Of a DNA stretch of 64,000 nucleotides, positions 10,015-20,180 are shown piece after piece. The position numbers and the translations under genes were made by a program. The DNA is from Icerya purchasi (taxonomy: Eukaryota > Arthropoda > Insecta > Hemiptera > Monophlebidae), in assembly GCA_039619475.1 (NCBI GenBank), contig CM077115.1, positions 26,115,083 to 26,179,082 of the forward strand, in the 5' to 3' direction. How positions within the stretch are numbered: the stretch's first letter is position 1; each line of letters starts with the position of its first letter. Below the pieces are notes generated by a model, which did no database searches, was not told the origin of the DNA, and saw only the letters and a program-made list of their open reading frames with translations.

Positions 10015-11459
10015 GAGTTTCATCTGAATTTGTTAAATTATCTTTATATCTTTGTAATATTTTGTACCTCGTTATTCGCAGACCGTTATATGATGAGTAA
10101 TGAGGAGGCTTTTTTACGCTTTGTCATTTATTCATTCTTTCTTAATAAAACCAGCGTTGGTGGTGTTTATAATCTACATTTTATTATTTTTCAGACAGTA
10201 GAACTCGGATCAAGTTCCAATAAAACAAGACGCTACAGCCAATAATCTAGGGTAGCCACAACTATAATATTCTTAGTTAATATTTATCAACTAATTAAAT
10301 CAAAAGTCTTAAAATATTTAAAAATAAGCTAGCAAAAATGTATATGAAATCAATGTAATATTTATTAAAATTATTAAAGGTTTACCTCGGTTATTGTAAA
10401 ATTAGTGCGAACAGTTTAACCAGTATACTATTTTTACAGTAAAAAGATACCACATAAACTGAGGAAGAAGAAATAGTTATAATTTCAGAACAAATTTCTA
10501 CTTTTTCAAATGCAAAGCAAAAATAAATAATAAACATGCTTTCTTTTAATATGCGATTATAAGTATTTCTTATGCATATTCATTTAATGGAAAACAAAGA
10601 GTAAATTTATTATTTTGTTTAGTTTAAAGAAAATTTTAATTGCAAATTATTGGAGTGAAACATCTATTGACGTGACTCGATGGGTAAAACGACTACTGCG
10701 TACCGTCATTATTACTCGCGCGTGTCCGGTCGACACGACAGCTTGTCCAATATTTCATCGATTTTATCAAGTCGTTATCAACGTCATATCGTATATAAGC
10801 ATCCCGAAGTTCATATTTGCCGCTTAGGAGATATGTAAATAAATGATTATAGTCTTGAACTTCACATCGATCGCTATCGGATATTCCCCACTTATAAAGA
10901 TAATATTGGGGTAACAACGTGTAGTGTTAGCTTATATTTATATTTACCGTAGTGACCATTTTATTTAAATTTTTACCTTTAATTTATATTAACCGTAGTA
11001 ATTACTTTATTTAAAATATTTACTACAATAAACATTTTATTTCAATTTTTACGTTCAATTTATATTTGCCACGGTAATGATTTTACCTGAAATCTTGATA
11101 ACATCGTATTCAACATTTTTTTGTTGCATATTTTAATTAACATCAGTCAATCATTTCGTTAATACCTTCTGCGACACCATCAACTGCCACGCTATCACAG
11201 AAATTACAATTAACGTAATTGCTTTACACTTATTTTTAATATATTTTATAAAAATAAAAAAATAAATTTTTTTAACAAAATTTAAAATATTTATTTATTT
11301 CATTTCATATTCACTTTTGCCAATAATAACCGAATTCAAGGTGTCACATCTGTCAGGCGTCTTGGACGGTTGTTTTCTTTTTTTTTTTTAAGGATTTTAT
11401 AATTAAATTTAGTTTCACATTATTAATTCTATTATAATGCATTTATCATTGTCGAGACC
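10015..11459. other. Unassigned AT-rich spacer
   Basis: Contains short imperfect repeats around TTTATATTTACCGTAGTGA at 10938-11070 (three related copies). No gene signal recognised on either strand. Confidence 0.4.
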
Positions 11460-11845
11460 TATGATTGGTTTTATTTCACGATAAATGTCTTCCAGTCCGA
11501 CCGGTTGTCCGTAGCTTTTTTCATTTCTAAGTATCTGCTCAATTGTCTATCATTCGATAACATGGCGACAGTCTCTAACCCGCCGTGTCGCTAATCAGGT
11601 TAATCCGGTTAATCATCGTTTCTTCATTTAATCGAGTAACGTTCTCTTTTCATCAACTCCATTGAGTACTTCTTCATTTGTGACTTTTCCAGTCTAGCTT
11701 ATTCGTTCCATTTTCCTCCAGCACCACATCTCAAAAGCTTGTAGCTTTTGAATATTTCGTTTATTCAAAGTCCACGTTTCAGCACAATACAGTTCTACCA
11801 GCCAAATATAACTTTTCACAATACGTTTACGGAGTTTCATTGGTA
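11460..11845 (-). pseudogene. LINE fragment, ORF2 C-terminal region
   Basis: Minus strand reads MKLRKRIVKSYIWLVELYCA, ETWTLNKRNIQKLQAFEMWC, WRKMERIS, a stop, TGKVTNEEVLNGVDEKRTLL. This is the conserved ETW...AFEMWCWR...VTNEEVL stretch downstream of the RT domain in a widespread insect LINE group, probably the same broad group as the endonuclease relic at 1.5-2.9 kb and the tail at 52.7 kb. No RT palm is attached. Confidence 0.8.
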
Positions 11846-13525
11846 TCATTTTTTATCGTAGTATATTTTGTTTTTTTTTTCCTATGGTAACTTAGTCTAA
11901 TTCTTACGTTTACTTCTGTGTCACGATAAAGGTCCGTCTTGAATGTTAAATTAGAAAAACTGACAACATTGTGTTCAATGCAATGGAAACATTGGTTTAT
12001 TTATTTTTGTACCTCATAATGGCTTTACTGTAATTGGCAATAATGAAGTTATATAAATTCAATTCTTTTTGGTAAAAATCCATGCCAGTTAATTTATTAA
12101 CATAATGTTTGCAAAAAATCATTATTTTTTTTTAATGCTACCGGCGGCAGATTGCAGCAATCTCAAATAAAATTAAAACTGTGAAATAGAAAAGCATGAG
12201 GTAAATTTTCTCTTCATTTCTGCTTGTATTTTAAACAGATTAAAATTCGTTAATTAAAATTTATCTATCTGTAAAAAAAAAATATATATATATACATGAA
12301 TTTTTCAAACCAAAAAAGATTTCAGCTATATATATAAAAAAAAAAAAAGATATGTATTTAGTAACTAAAAATTAAAAAAAAAAAAGAGAAGTAATATCTA
12401 GAGGGGGACATCCACTAGGAACGAAGTTCCTTTCACTTTTTGGTAGATATACAAGTATAAAGTCATTCATAAAGTATACGATAAAAAATTATACAATATA
12501 AATCCCGTATGAATTAAAACAAAAAATAAGTTTAAATAAAATTTACACGTTGTTAGAATTAAGGTTGTATAGCTGACCGCGCACAGTGCTTGCTACTCGA
12601 ATCTCGATACTCGCACGCACACACACACCCGTATATAATAGAAAGACAGTGAAGGTCGCCTGGAGGACGCATAACGCTTTTTCATGTTGTGACGATTTCT
12701 GCCAGTTTACTCCTACCGATAAGCAGCATAAAAGAACTTCGTTCCAATAAGAAATTTTTAGTAATATATTTTTAAGAAGTCCGGCAGCTCCGAAGTCATA
12801 AAACAAGAACTGTGTGTCAGCGCAACAAAGAAACATCATTCTTGGCAAAACCAAGGGCCATTTTCAAAATTTAAACTAAATTTTTCATCCAGCTTAAAAA
12901 TTAATCCTCCCACCTTCTGCTGTACCGACATTTTTTTCAAAATGTAGCCTAAGAACACTATTCAAGCCCTGAAAATTATCCCTCCACCATTTTCATATAC
13001 GCTGCAATTGCCCAAGCTTTACAACCGCCTACTACACATTCCCATGGACAGCACAGCCCTCTAAACAATTTGTCGTAGTCGCTGAAGTTAATGGTACGTC
13101 ACAATCGCCTATTGCACATTCCCACAAAAGCAAGTTCGAAATTTGCATGTTGTTACCAGTACATATCGATAGAAGGTTAGCGGATGGATTTTTTTTTTTT
13201 TTTAAAAGGCGGGAAGAAGCAGCAACTCTAGTTAAAGAATCAGCCGCTTCATCTGGCCTAATTGTGTTTGTTTCGGCGTAAATTGAAATAAAAGTATTAT
13301 TCGTACGTTATAAATCAATATAGTATTTCAGTCGGTTAACTTAAATTTAAAGTTTATAGTTCGTTTCGGGTAATTTAAATTATCGGACTACTGTTCATAA
13401 AGCAAAGTCATTTCCGGGTGAAAGGGAAGTATGTGCAAGATGTGAAATTCCCATGCGTGCCTTATGCCGCATGTGTCTCAGCGTAGTTGGTTTAAGCTTG
13501 AGTTGGCTGCCATTCAGGAAAAAGG
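11846..13525. other. Spacer with low-level repeats
   Basis: Contains A/T homopolymers, an ACGAAGTTC motif once at 12420 and once inverted at 12735, and two related stretches (CCGCCTACTACACATTCCCA near 13026, CGCCTATTGCACATTCCCA near 13106). These look like eroded repeats; no coding region was identified. Part of 13400-13525 may belong to the BEL/Pao element that follows. Confidence 0.4.
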
Positions 13526-14443
13526 AGCAGCACCTAGCTCTGACACCATTCGCTGATCGGCACACTTGCCTCACAGTTATCCGAGTTGTTGGTGCGGAAT
13601 ACGCATGAAAAATACTATCACGCTACATGATCATTTACCTTAATTCGCATGCAGTCCAAATTCTGGATCCACGGTGGAGCGGCAAGGCTGGTGAAAAAAG
13701 TTGTTGGTGGATGCGCTACCCGGGCGGTACACATGGAGACAGTTTCGGATTTGACAGCAGCCACCTTCTTGGCTTCCTTGCAGCGGTTTGGAGCGCGAAG
13801 AGGTCTACCTCACACAATCTGGTCAGACAACGCGACCAACTTTGTTAGTGTCAAGAGCACTCTCGAAAGAGCGAGCCTGACGAACAGATTCACTTGGAAG
13901 CTAATCCCGGCGCGAGCTCCGCATCACGGTGGTAACTAAGAGGCGGCGATAAAGGCAGGAAAAAGACTGTTATTGAATGTTTCACGAAGTTCGAGATATT
14001 CACCGTGGATCAACTCGTAACTACCTTGGTTCAAATGGAGGCGACACCCGATTCGAGGCCTTTGTACCGCCGACCAAACATTGCCAACCCTGAAGTTATC
14101 GATATTATCGCTTCTGCGCATATCATTGGACGGACGGTTTGACGCACAGCTCCGCGTTGTGCAGTCCTTTTGGCGGCATTGGAGTTGCAGTTATCTTGCT
14201 CAGATGCAGTCAAAACCGGGCAGACGGACTTGGCAGTAGGCGATGTAGTCTTACTTAAGGAGGAATCCAGCCCGTTGTATTGCCCACTGGGTCGTGTTGT
14301 AGATGTATTTCTTGATTCTCAGGGTCATTATTGCATTGTAGGGAGGTCTTAACAAAGAGCGTTAGTTTCAGGCGTGCCGTCCAAAAGCTGGTCCGCCTGG
14401 CGAATGACGAATGTAAGACCTTTTAGGTCTTCTTGGGGCAGAA
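13526..14443 (+). pseudogene. BEL/Pao retrotransposon integrase remnant
   Basis: Plus-strand pol C-terminus of a BEL/Pao LTR element. The zinc-binding N-terminal region is recognisable (LASQLSELLVRNTHEKYYHA, then SKFWIHGGAARLVKKVVGGC to 13710). The integrase core follows: TRAVHMETVSDLTAATFLAS, IWSDNATNF near 13820, IPARAPHHGGN near 13905. Beyond a stop come the C-terminal pieces SFWRHW and VGDVVLLKEESSPLYCPLGR (14240-14300), then RAVQKLVRLAND near 14372. The text jumps straight from the zinc region's last cysteine to TRAVHME, so the segment normally between them, which carries the first catalytic Asp, is deleted. Confidence 0.88.
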
Positions 14444-14720
14444 CGTTACGATATCGCATATAATTAAATATTCTTATTTTTATGTTTTTATTAATTTTTT
14501 GCTGTATTGATTATTAAGTAAAAGTTCCATCGAGAACTTTAAATAATTCGTTGTTTTTCGTTCCTCAATGCACAATCTGGATTCGTTAAACGGTTAGGCT
14601 TTAAAAGTTCTAGAGTTGTTGTTTTCGCTCGCCGGATATTTGGGTCAACCTCTTTCGGGCGCGAATCTTTTGGGCGCAGATTCATTTGGGCTCAAGCGAA
14701 CTCAGACCTTTTTACAGACT
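14435..14720 (+). repeat. Probable 3' LTR of the BEL/Pao element with polypurine tract
   Basis: GGGGCAGAA at 14435-14443 looks like the polypurine tract, and the next bases CGTTACGATATCGC look like a decayed TGTTACGATATCGC-type LTR start. The following ~280 bp includes GCGCGAATC and TTTGGGCGC motifs. No 5' LTR is present in the window to confirm the boundaries. Confidence 0.5.
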
Positions 14721-14775
14721 ACCAGCGGTGATTTTCAGTATGAGCAGATTACAATATGTCAATAAAATTCCTTTC

Positions 14776-14778
<3 letters not shown>

Positions 14779-14828
<50 letters not shown>
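14779..14828. repeat. (AT)25 microsatellite
   Basis: About 50 bp of pure AT dinucleotide, directly beside the left terminus of the mariner at 14832. Confidence 0.97.
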
Positions 14829-14831
<3 letters not shown>

Positions 14832-14832
<1 letters not shown>

Positions 14833-16117
14833 GAGGGTGGTTTGAAAATTTCCGGGCCTCTCAATGAAAAAAACTTTTTTTTTATGAAAACAGCGCTTTA
14901 TTTCTCAACATAGTCTTCATTTAGGCTCACACATTTGCTCCATCGCTCGGAAAGTTTATTAATACCGACCTTGTAGGTTTCTTCAGGAAGGTCTCGAAAA
15001 TATTCATCAACACCGACGATCACCTCACTATCATTCGCAAATCTTTTCTCTCCGAGCCGTTTCTTCAAATTGGAGAATAGATGATAGTCGCACGTGCCAT
15101 ATCCGGCGAATAGGGCGGATGCGGAAGTAATTCGAACCTTAATTCGTTGATTTTTGCCATCGCGACCACAGAGGTGTGAACAGGCGCATTGTCTTGATGG
15201 AAATGGATTTTCTTCTTTACCAAACGTGGACGTTTTTATTTTTATTTTTTCGCTTAAACGTTGAAGCAGAGCCGCGTACAATATGCTCCGTTTATTTTTT
15301 TACCTTTTTCAAGATGGTCGATGAAGATTAATCCTCGTGCAACCCAGAAAACCGTCGCCATGACTATGTCGAAGGACAATATCACCTTTGCTTTCTTCCG
15401 AGCTGGTTGACCTTCCTCAATCCATTGCCTACATTGTTCTTTGGACTCCGGAGTATAGTGGTAAACCCAAGTTTCATCAACAGTGATGAATTGACATCAA
15501 AATTTGGCTGTATTGCGATTAAAGTACTGAAGGTTTTAAGCTGAGATGTCTTTTCGACGCTGTTTTTGCTCAGGTGTGAGCAAACGCGGCACTCATCTTG
15601 CGCAGAGCTTGTTTATGCCCAAAACTATGTGTAAAATATGGTACACTCGTTCAGACGATATGCCTCTACACCTTCAACTAATTAATTTTAATGCGCTAAT
15701 CTTCCAGCACCATTCTGTGTATTTTTTCGACGATTTCTGGCGTAGTTGCTTCTATCGGGCGTCCACTGCGTGGTTCATCTTCTGTGCTCGTACGACCTAT
15801 TTTAAATTCTGCAAGCCAGCGTTTAACGGTGATTTTTGAAGGAAAAGACTTCTTTAAAATCGAGCTCGGATTGTATTTGTGTTGCATTTTAAAAAGCATG
15901 ATATTTAATCACAGCTGGTATTTCGTTTTTTTACATTTTTTACGTAACACACGACTTCTCTACTTCAAACTGCTATAAAACTGGTAATACGTTTTCAACC
16001 AAGCTGAAACTTGTTCAGTGACGCGCTGTGAAGGATGGAACTGCGCAACGCGTTCGACGAATTGACCCTAGCAGCGCTATTTCTCGGCGAGGCCCGGAAC
16101 TTTTCAAACCACCCTCG
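14832..16117 (-). mobile_element. Decayed mariner inserted at a (TA)n tract
   Basis: 1286 bp with terminal inverted repeats CGAGGGTGGTTTGAAAA on each side, differing at a few positions further in. TA flanks both ends (14830-14831 and 16118-16119), and TATA text continues beyond the right one. The insertion therefore lies at the edge of the AT microsatellite. Confidence 0.93.
14898..15955 (-). pseudogene. Mariner transposase pseudogene
   Basis: Read from 15955 downward. [20 protein letters not shown] and [20 protein letters not shown] give the helix-turn-helix half (near 15800). After frame changes comes VDETWVYHYTPESKEQ near 15460 (first Asp), then FHQDNAPVHTSVVAMAKINE near 15190 (second Asp). 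PPYSPDMA is followed by a 1-base deletion near 15100 and CDYHLFSNLKKRL in the next frame (third Asp). Allowing for the deletion the spacing is D,D34D. The end is WSKCVSLNEDYVEK. Several frameshifts and stops make it non-functional. Confidence 0.9.
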
Positions 16118-18189
16118 TATATGTTTTTAGTGCTTTTTAATTTTTTCGAAATACTCACTGGCGAACAATATAAAATGATACCGATAATGAACGACTGAGA
16201 ATAATACGGTAATTAGATGAAAACGTTCCGGACACTTACAATCCAAATTTTAAAGAAGCGTGCTGAGACGCGTCTCATTCTTACATTTTTAAAAATTTTA
16301 TTTCTATTTTTCAATATAAAGTAGATAAACCTATTTGTATTGCATGAGTATGTATGGGTGTGTGTACATCTGCATATATTTATACGAATTTTGAGTTCCC
16401 AGTTCGGAGGCCCCATTTAATATGAAATCTGTGCCAAAGATCGATTAATAAGAAACTTTTACGATGATTATTTAATGCAGATATTTATCAAGTTCTTGCT
16501 GGAAGCGCTATTTAATACGAAACTTATCGAAGATTGATTGTTGTCTCTCTTGTGTGGACGTCTATTGATCCGAACAGCTGCAAAAATTCTGTCCGTATAT
16601 AAAGTACATCTGTCGACGACTTTCAGTTGCACTTCGATTTCAGGCTCCTTGCTCTATCCGCTATCGTTTACGCTAATGAAATTCCCGGGGATGCCAGAGC
16701 TAATAAGTTAGCTCAATAATATATATGTATATTTTTTTTCTTTAAGAAATCGAACGTATTTCTCCGTGAGAAATTCGTGAAAATGATTTTTTTTTTGATT
16801 TTTTTTTTTTTTAAACATTCAACGGTTTTAATATATGAAATACAAATATTTATCCAAAAAGGTTTATTAAATCAAGAAAATAACGCAAAGAAAAAAAATA
16901 TATATATATCAGAATTCGTATTTTTTATACATAAACTTCGTTACGTGTCGTGAGACGCATCCAGACTAAAGGGTACCGAAGTATATATGTACTACACTAT
17001 ATATCTTTTAAAATTGCTAGCTAGTAAAATTAAATTTAAAATTTGAATAAGACACGACAACCGACGCGTACTTCATACACTCTTGTTCGCTGGCTACTTA
17101 TTATCGATCGACTAAGAACAGTACGGTATGTATTTATATTCGTCGTTGATTTAATAAAAGATAGTGCCACACATCCTGATTCGCATCAGTCTATAATATA
17201 GGATAGATATTCGTCAAGTGACTCAATTAAAGTACGGAACTTAGTGTGTAAGAGTGAAATACACAGGAAAGCTATATCCTACTGTTGATTGAACTACCGT
17301 CCATCAGTCTAGCTATTTTTACGAGAATTCCAGCTATTTAAGCGACACATTCAAAAAAAACACCTGGAACCAACATATCTGGAACACGCTGCAATACATG
17401 CAGAGATGTAAAACTACATCCCATTTTATTCGACAGCTGAAGCAAATATTATCTAACAAGTTAGACGGGTCCATTGCAGAAACAGATTACTGTAATTATA
17501 ACGTCAAAATTATTTTCTCACTTTCATATTCTATAACCGTGTGTATAACGATATCGAACCTTGCAATTGTGTAATGATTTAATTTCTAATCATGGAAACG
17601 ACTTATTTGCTTTTTTATTTTTGTCTCTCTCGCCATCATACACGTTCAAGCATTTTTATGCAGGCTTGAACGGTGTCTATTTTAACGTTAATTTGACTAA
17701 TATTATATTTTTGTATTATCATTTGCATTGTAACCAAGATCGATTATGTTGTTGTAAAAATATTCTACTTTCAACGATTCACAAAATGTACCCTTATATA
17801 TTTTTTGAATAGACATTACAAAATTTTGAAATAGCCACTTATTATTTTTCATTCTTATTTCAATCTATTTTAAGTAATCTTTGAATCGAACTTTTATAAT
17901 TTTTTATTTCAAGAACCAAAATTTAATTGTACTTCGTAATTACGAGAACACTTAACGACACAGCATCCGAGAACTTTTTAAACTTTATTAAAAAATAATT
18001 AAGACGATAAAAGAATTTGAGTTAAAACAGTGGCATCGTCATGTTGTTAGCTTGGAACGTGTACCAGTCGCTGGTGATACTATGTGAGTACCGATAAGGA
18101 AAACATGGAAAAGTGTGGTCTCCTTAGATGAGAGTTTTCCGCGATACTTATAATTATTTTCTTTTCTCCTCTTATTTTCCTTCTTCTTA
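16118..18189. other. Unassigned spacer
   Basis: AT-rich, with T-runs and a TATA/initiator-like pair at 16596-16628 (separate entry). No open frame with a recognisable domain follows it. Confidence 0.4.
16596..16628 (+). promoter_or_regulatory. Candidate TATA plus initiator core promoter
   Basis: TATATAAA at 16596-16603 and TTCAGTT at 16622-16628. The presumptive +1 A at 16625 is 29 nt after the first T of the TATA box, which fits arthropod core promoter spacing. The locally higher GC leader (16620-16700) has ATGs at 16677 and 16692 but only a very short frame. Such pairs arise by chance in AT-rich DNA. Confidence 0.3.
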
Positions 18190-18745
18190 GAATTCTTTTA
18201 TCGTCGTTTCTATTCCTATAAAGGACTCATTCTCTCCCTTCGTACAATCTCTGTTATTTCTTATCACAGCAATCCTTTCATTCTTCGCCCGAATCGATTT
18301 TTTATTAATCAATTCAACTGCACCTTTAATTCTGCAATTCCCTTTCATCTTTTTTATTTTCACTGATGGTTCAAAGAGACTGAAAAGGGCGGGAACCACC
18401 TGTTCTTTCAATCATTCTGAATTGATTAAATTACTTTCCTTCTGCTCCAGCTTCACCTCCGAATCCTCCTCAGCTATTCTGCGTGAACACCTTTATATCT
18501 TCTTTTCTAATTATTCCAATAATTCTGTTATTGTTTCTGCTGTTAAAAATGCGCTCCTAACTATTACGTACCTTCCTCCTCCTCCTTCAGTAGATTCCGT
18601 TTTTATTCGATCTTTAATCTGTAAATTATCTACCCGTCTACAAATTCGTTGCAGAATATTTCTTCTTTCATCTATTATTTATTCCTTCTTCTATCTGATC
18701 AGCTAACTTTCCACGACCTCTTCCAACAGCACATCTCAAATGGTT
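18190..18745 (+). pseudogene. Non-LTR RNase H-domain fragment
   Basis: Plus strand reads FTDGSKRLKRAGTTCSF at about 18360, the opening of a retroelement RNase H (D-G-S-K catalytic Asp). It continues FTSESSSAILREHLYIFF, matching the usual S-x-F-T-A-E-x-x-A-I helix, and NNSVIVSAVKNALLTI, matching the S-D-S...A-L stretch with the Asp lost. It is isolated from any RT core. The sense strand is T/C-rich like the ISDR-ending family elsewhere in the window, so it may be an older piece of that family. Confidence 0.65.
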
Positions 18746-18974
18746 CTGTTTTATTTCTGTCTTTTTTTTTTTCATTTTCCTTGTTCCTGCACTAAAGTGA
18801 TTGACCATACAAATATTTTCACTAGTTTACTGAGTAGGTAGACAACGATGACTTTTGGACGAGTAAGGGGAATACTGCGTTCTTCTATCCATAGCAATAC
18901 GATTACCAATTTTCTGCGTACGGTCTATGTTAACTGCTTCGTTCGAGACACAATGATAAGAGGTATTGTTAGAC

Positions 18975-20100
18975 CGATATATATAAAAAAAAACAATTTG
19001 AAAACTAACGTCCAATAACAATAACATCTGTAATAGCTAATATTTTAAAACATTATATTGATAAATATTTAAAAAATTATGTGGAAAAAAACAACCTATT
19101 CTATGAAAATCAACAAAAAGATCCACGATAACATTATTGAGAACGATTGTAAATAAGATAAATACAGGACTGTCGATGGGGAACCAATTTTTAATTACAT
19201 TTATTGACCTATCCAAAAGCGCTTGATTTAGTTGACCATGAATTATTGATTAAAGGCTTCGAAAATTTGGGTATTAAGAATAATCAACTTAGGTGGTTTA
19301 GGAATTATATAACAAATAGAAAGAACATGGTCAAAATCGCAGGGAATAAAAGTAATGAAAAAACTATTCAATACGGAGTAGGTAAGGGTACCATATTGGC
19401 CCCTATTCTTTTTCTCATTTACACCAAAATTCGTTACACAAGCATATTAAAAATACAAAGGTATATGTTTTCGCTGATGATATTGCCTTGTTAACGGAGC
19501 ACAAAAATTCAGAGATGGCGGAAAAATTATTACAAGAGAATATAGATAATTTTAGTAAATGGGCACATAATAAAAGCTTATGCATAAATATAAATAAATT
19601 AAAAGTATTACACATTCGGAACAGTTCTAAACATAAGATACACGATAATCATCCTTTCGTGAGCTTCATGTAAATATCAATATACCCATTTATGTTTTTG
19701 CCCACCGTTGGAGAACGTAAATGACTTCAAATATCTAAGAATATACATGTATATCGATAAATCCTTGAACTGGAAAAAACGCATTCAAAGTTTAAATTCG
19801 AAAATAAGACAGACTATTCCAGCTTTATATAAAATAAAGCAGGTACTATCGAATACTACGTATATGCTATAATTTAATAATAATGTCTAGAATATTATAT
19901 GGAATTCAAATATATTATGCGAGGCTAAGAAAACGGAAATAAATAAAATAAGTAAAATACAGAAGAGGGGTTTGAAACTTATACTATATCCTACTGGAAA
20001 TAAATTAATTTTATATCAATTATGTGTGAAAGGAAAACGATAAAATGTCCCACCCTGATACGTACTATTTCCATTATTGATTACTAGAATTTAATGTCAA
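18975..20100 (+). pseudogene. Non-LTR reverse transcriptase fragment
   Basis: Plus-strand RT palm with frameshifts: PITITSVIANILKHYIDKYL near 19000; LVDHELLIKGFENLGIKNNQ, then LRWFRNYITNRKNMVKIAGN; GVGKGTILAPILFLIY near 19400 (motif of the PQGS...P.LF type); VYVFADDIALLTEHKNSEMA near 19470, the catalytic ADD box; then INKLKVLHIRNSS. After more shifts come VNDFKYLGIY (about 19710) and MSRILYGIQIYYARL. About 1.1 kb of a jockey/CR1-like element, 5' truncated and interrupted by stops. Confidence 0.88.
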
Positions 20101-20105
20101 TAATA

Positions 20106-20180
20106 GTCGTCGTGATAGCCTGATTGCTAGAGCCCTTGACTTCCGTTACGGAGGTCACGGGTTCGATCCCGGGCGACGAC
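20106..20180 (+). mobile_element. tRNA-like SINE head
   Basis: 75 nt with a perfect 7-bp acceptor-like pairing (GTCGTCG at 20106, CGACGAC ending at 20180), a 4-bp D-stem-like pair TAGC/GCTA around CTGATT, and a strong B box GGTTCGATCCC at 20159-20169. An A-box-like TAGCCTGATTGC occurs at 20116. The anticodon arm does not fold cleanly and the T-stem loop is one base short, so a tRNA-derived SINE 5' end (RNA polymerase III promoter) is more likely than a working tRNA gene. Confidence 0.55.

Noticed and set aside
12400..12760. Possible DNA element bounded by ACGAAGTTC motifs
   Set aside because: The shared inverted motif is only ~10 bp and one copy is itself palindromic. No target duplication or longer terminal match.
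15546..15839. Plus-strand frame of 97 codons
   Set aside because: Antisense of the mariner transposase pseudogene at 14898-15955.
20106..20180. Functional tRNA gene
   Set aside because: Acceptor pairing and B box are good, but the T-stem/loop and anticodon arm do not fold canonically. A SINE head is more likely.
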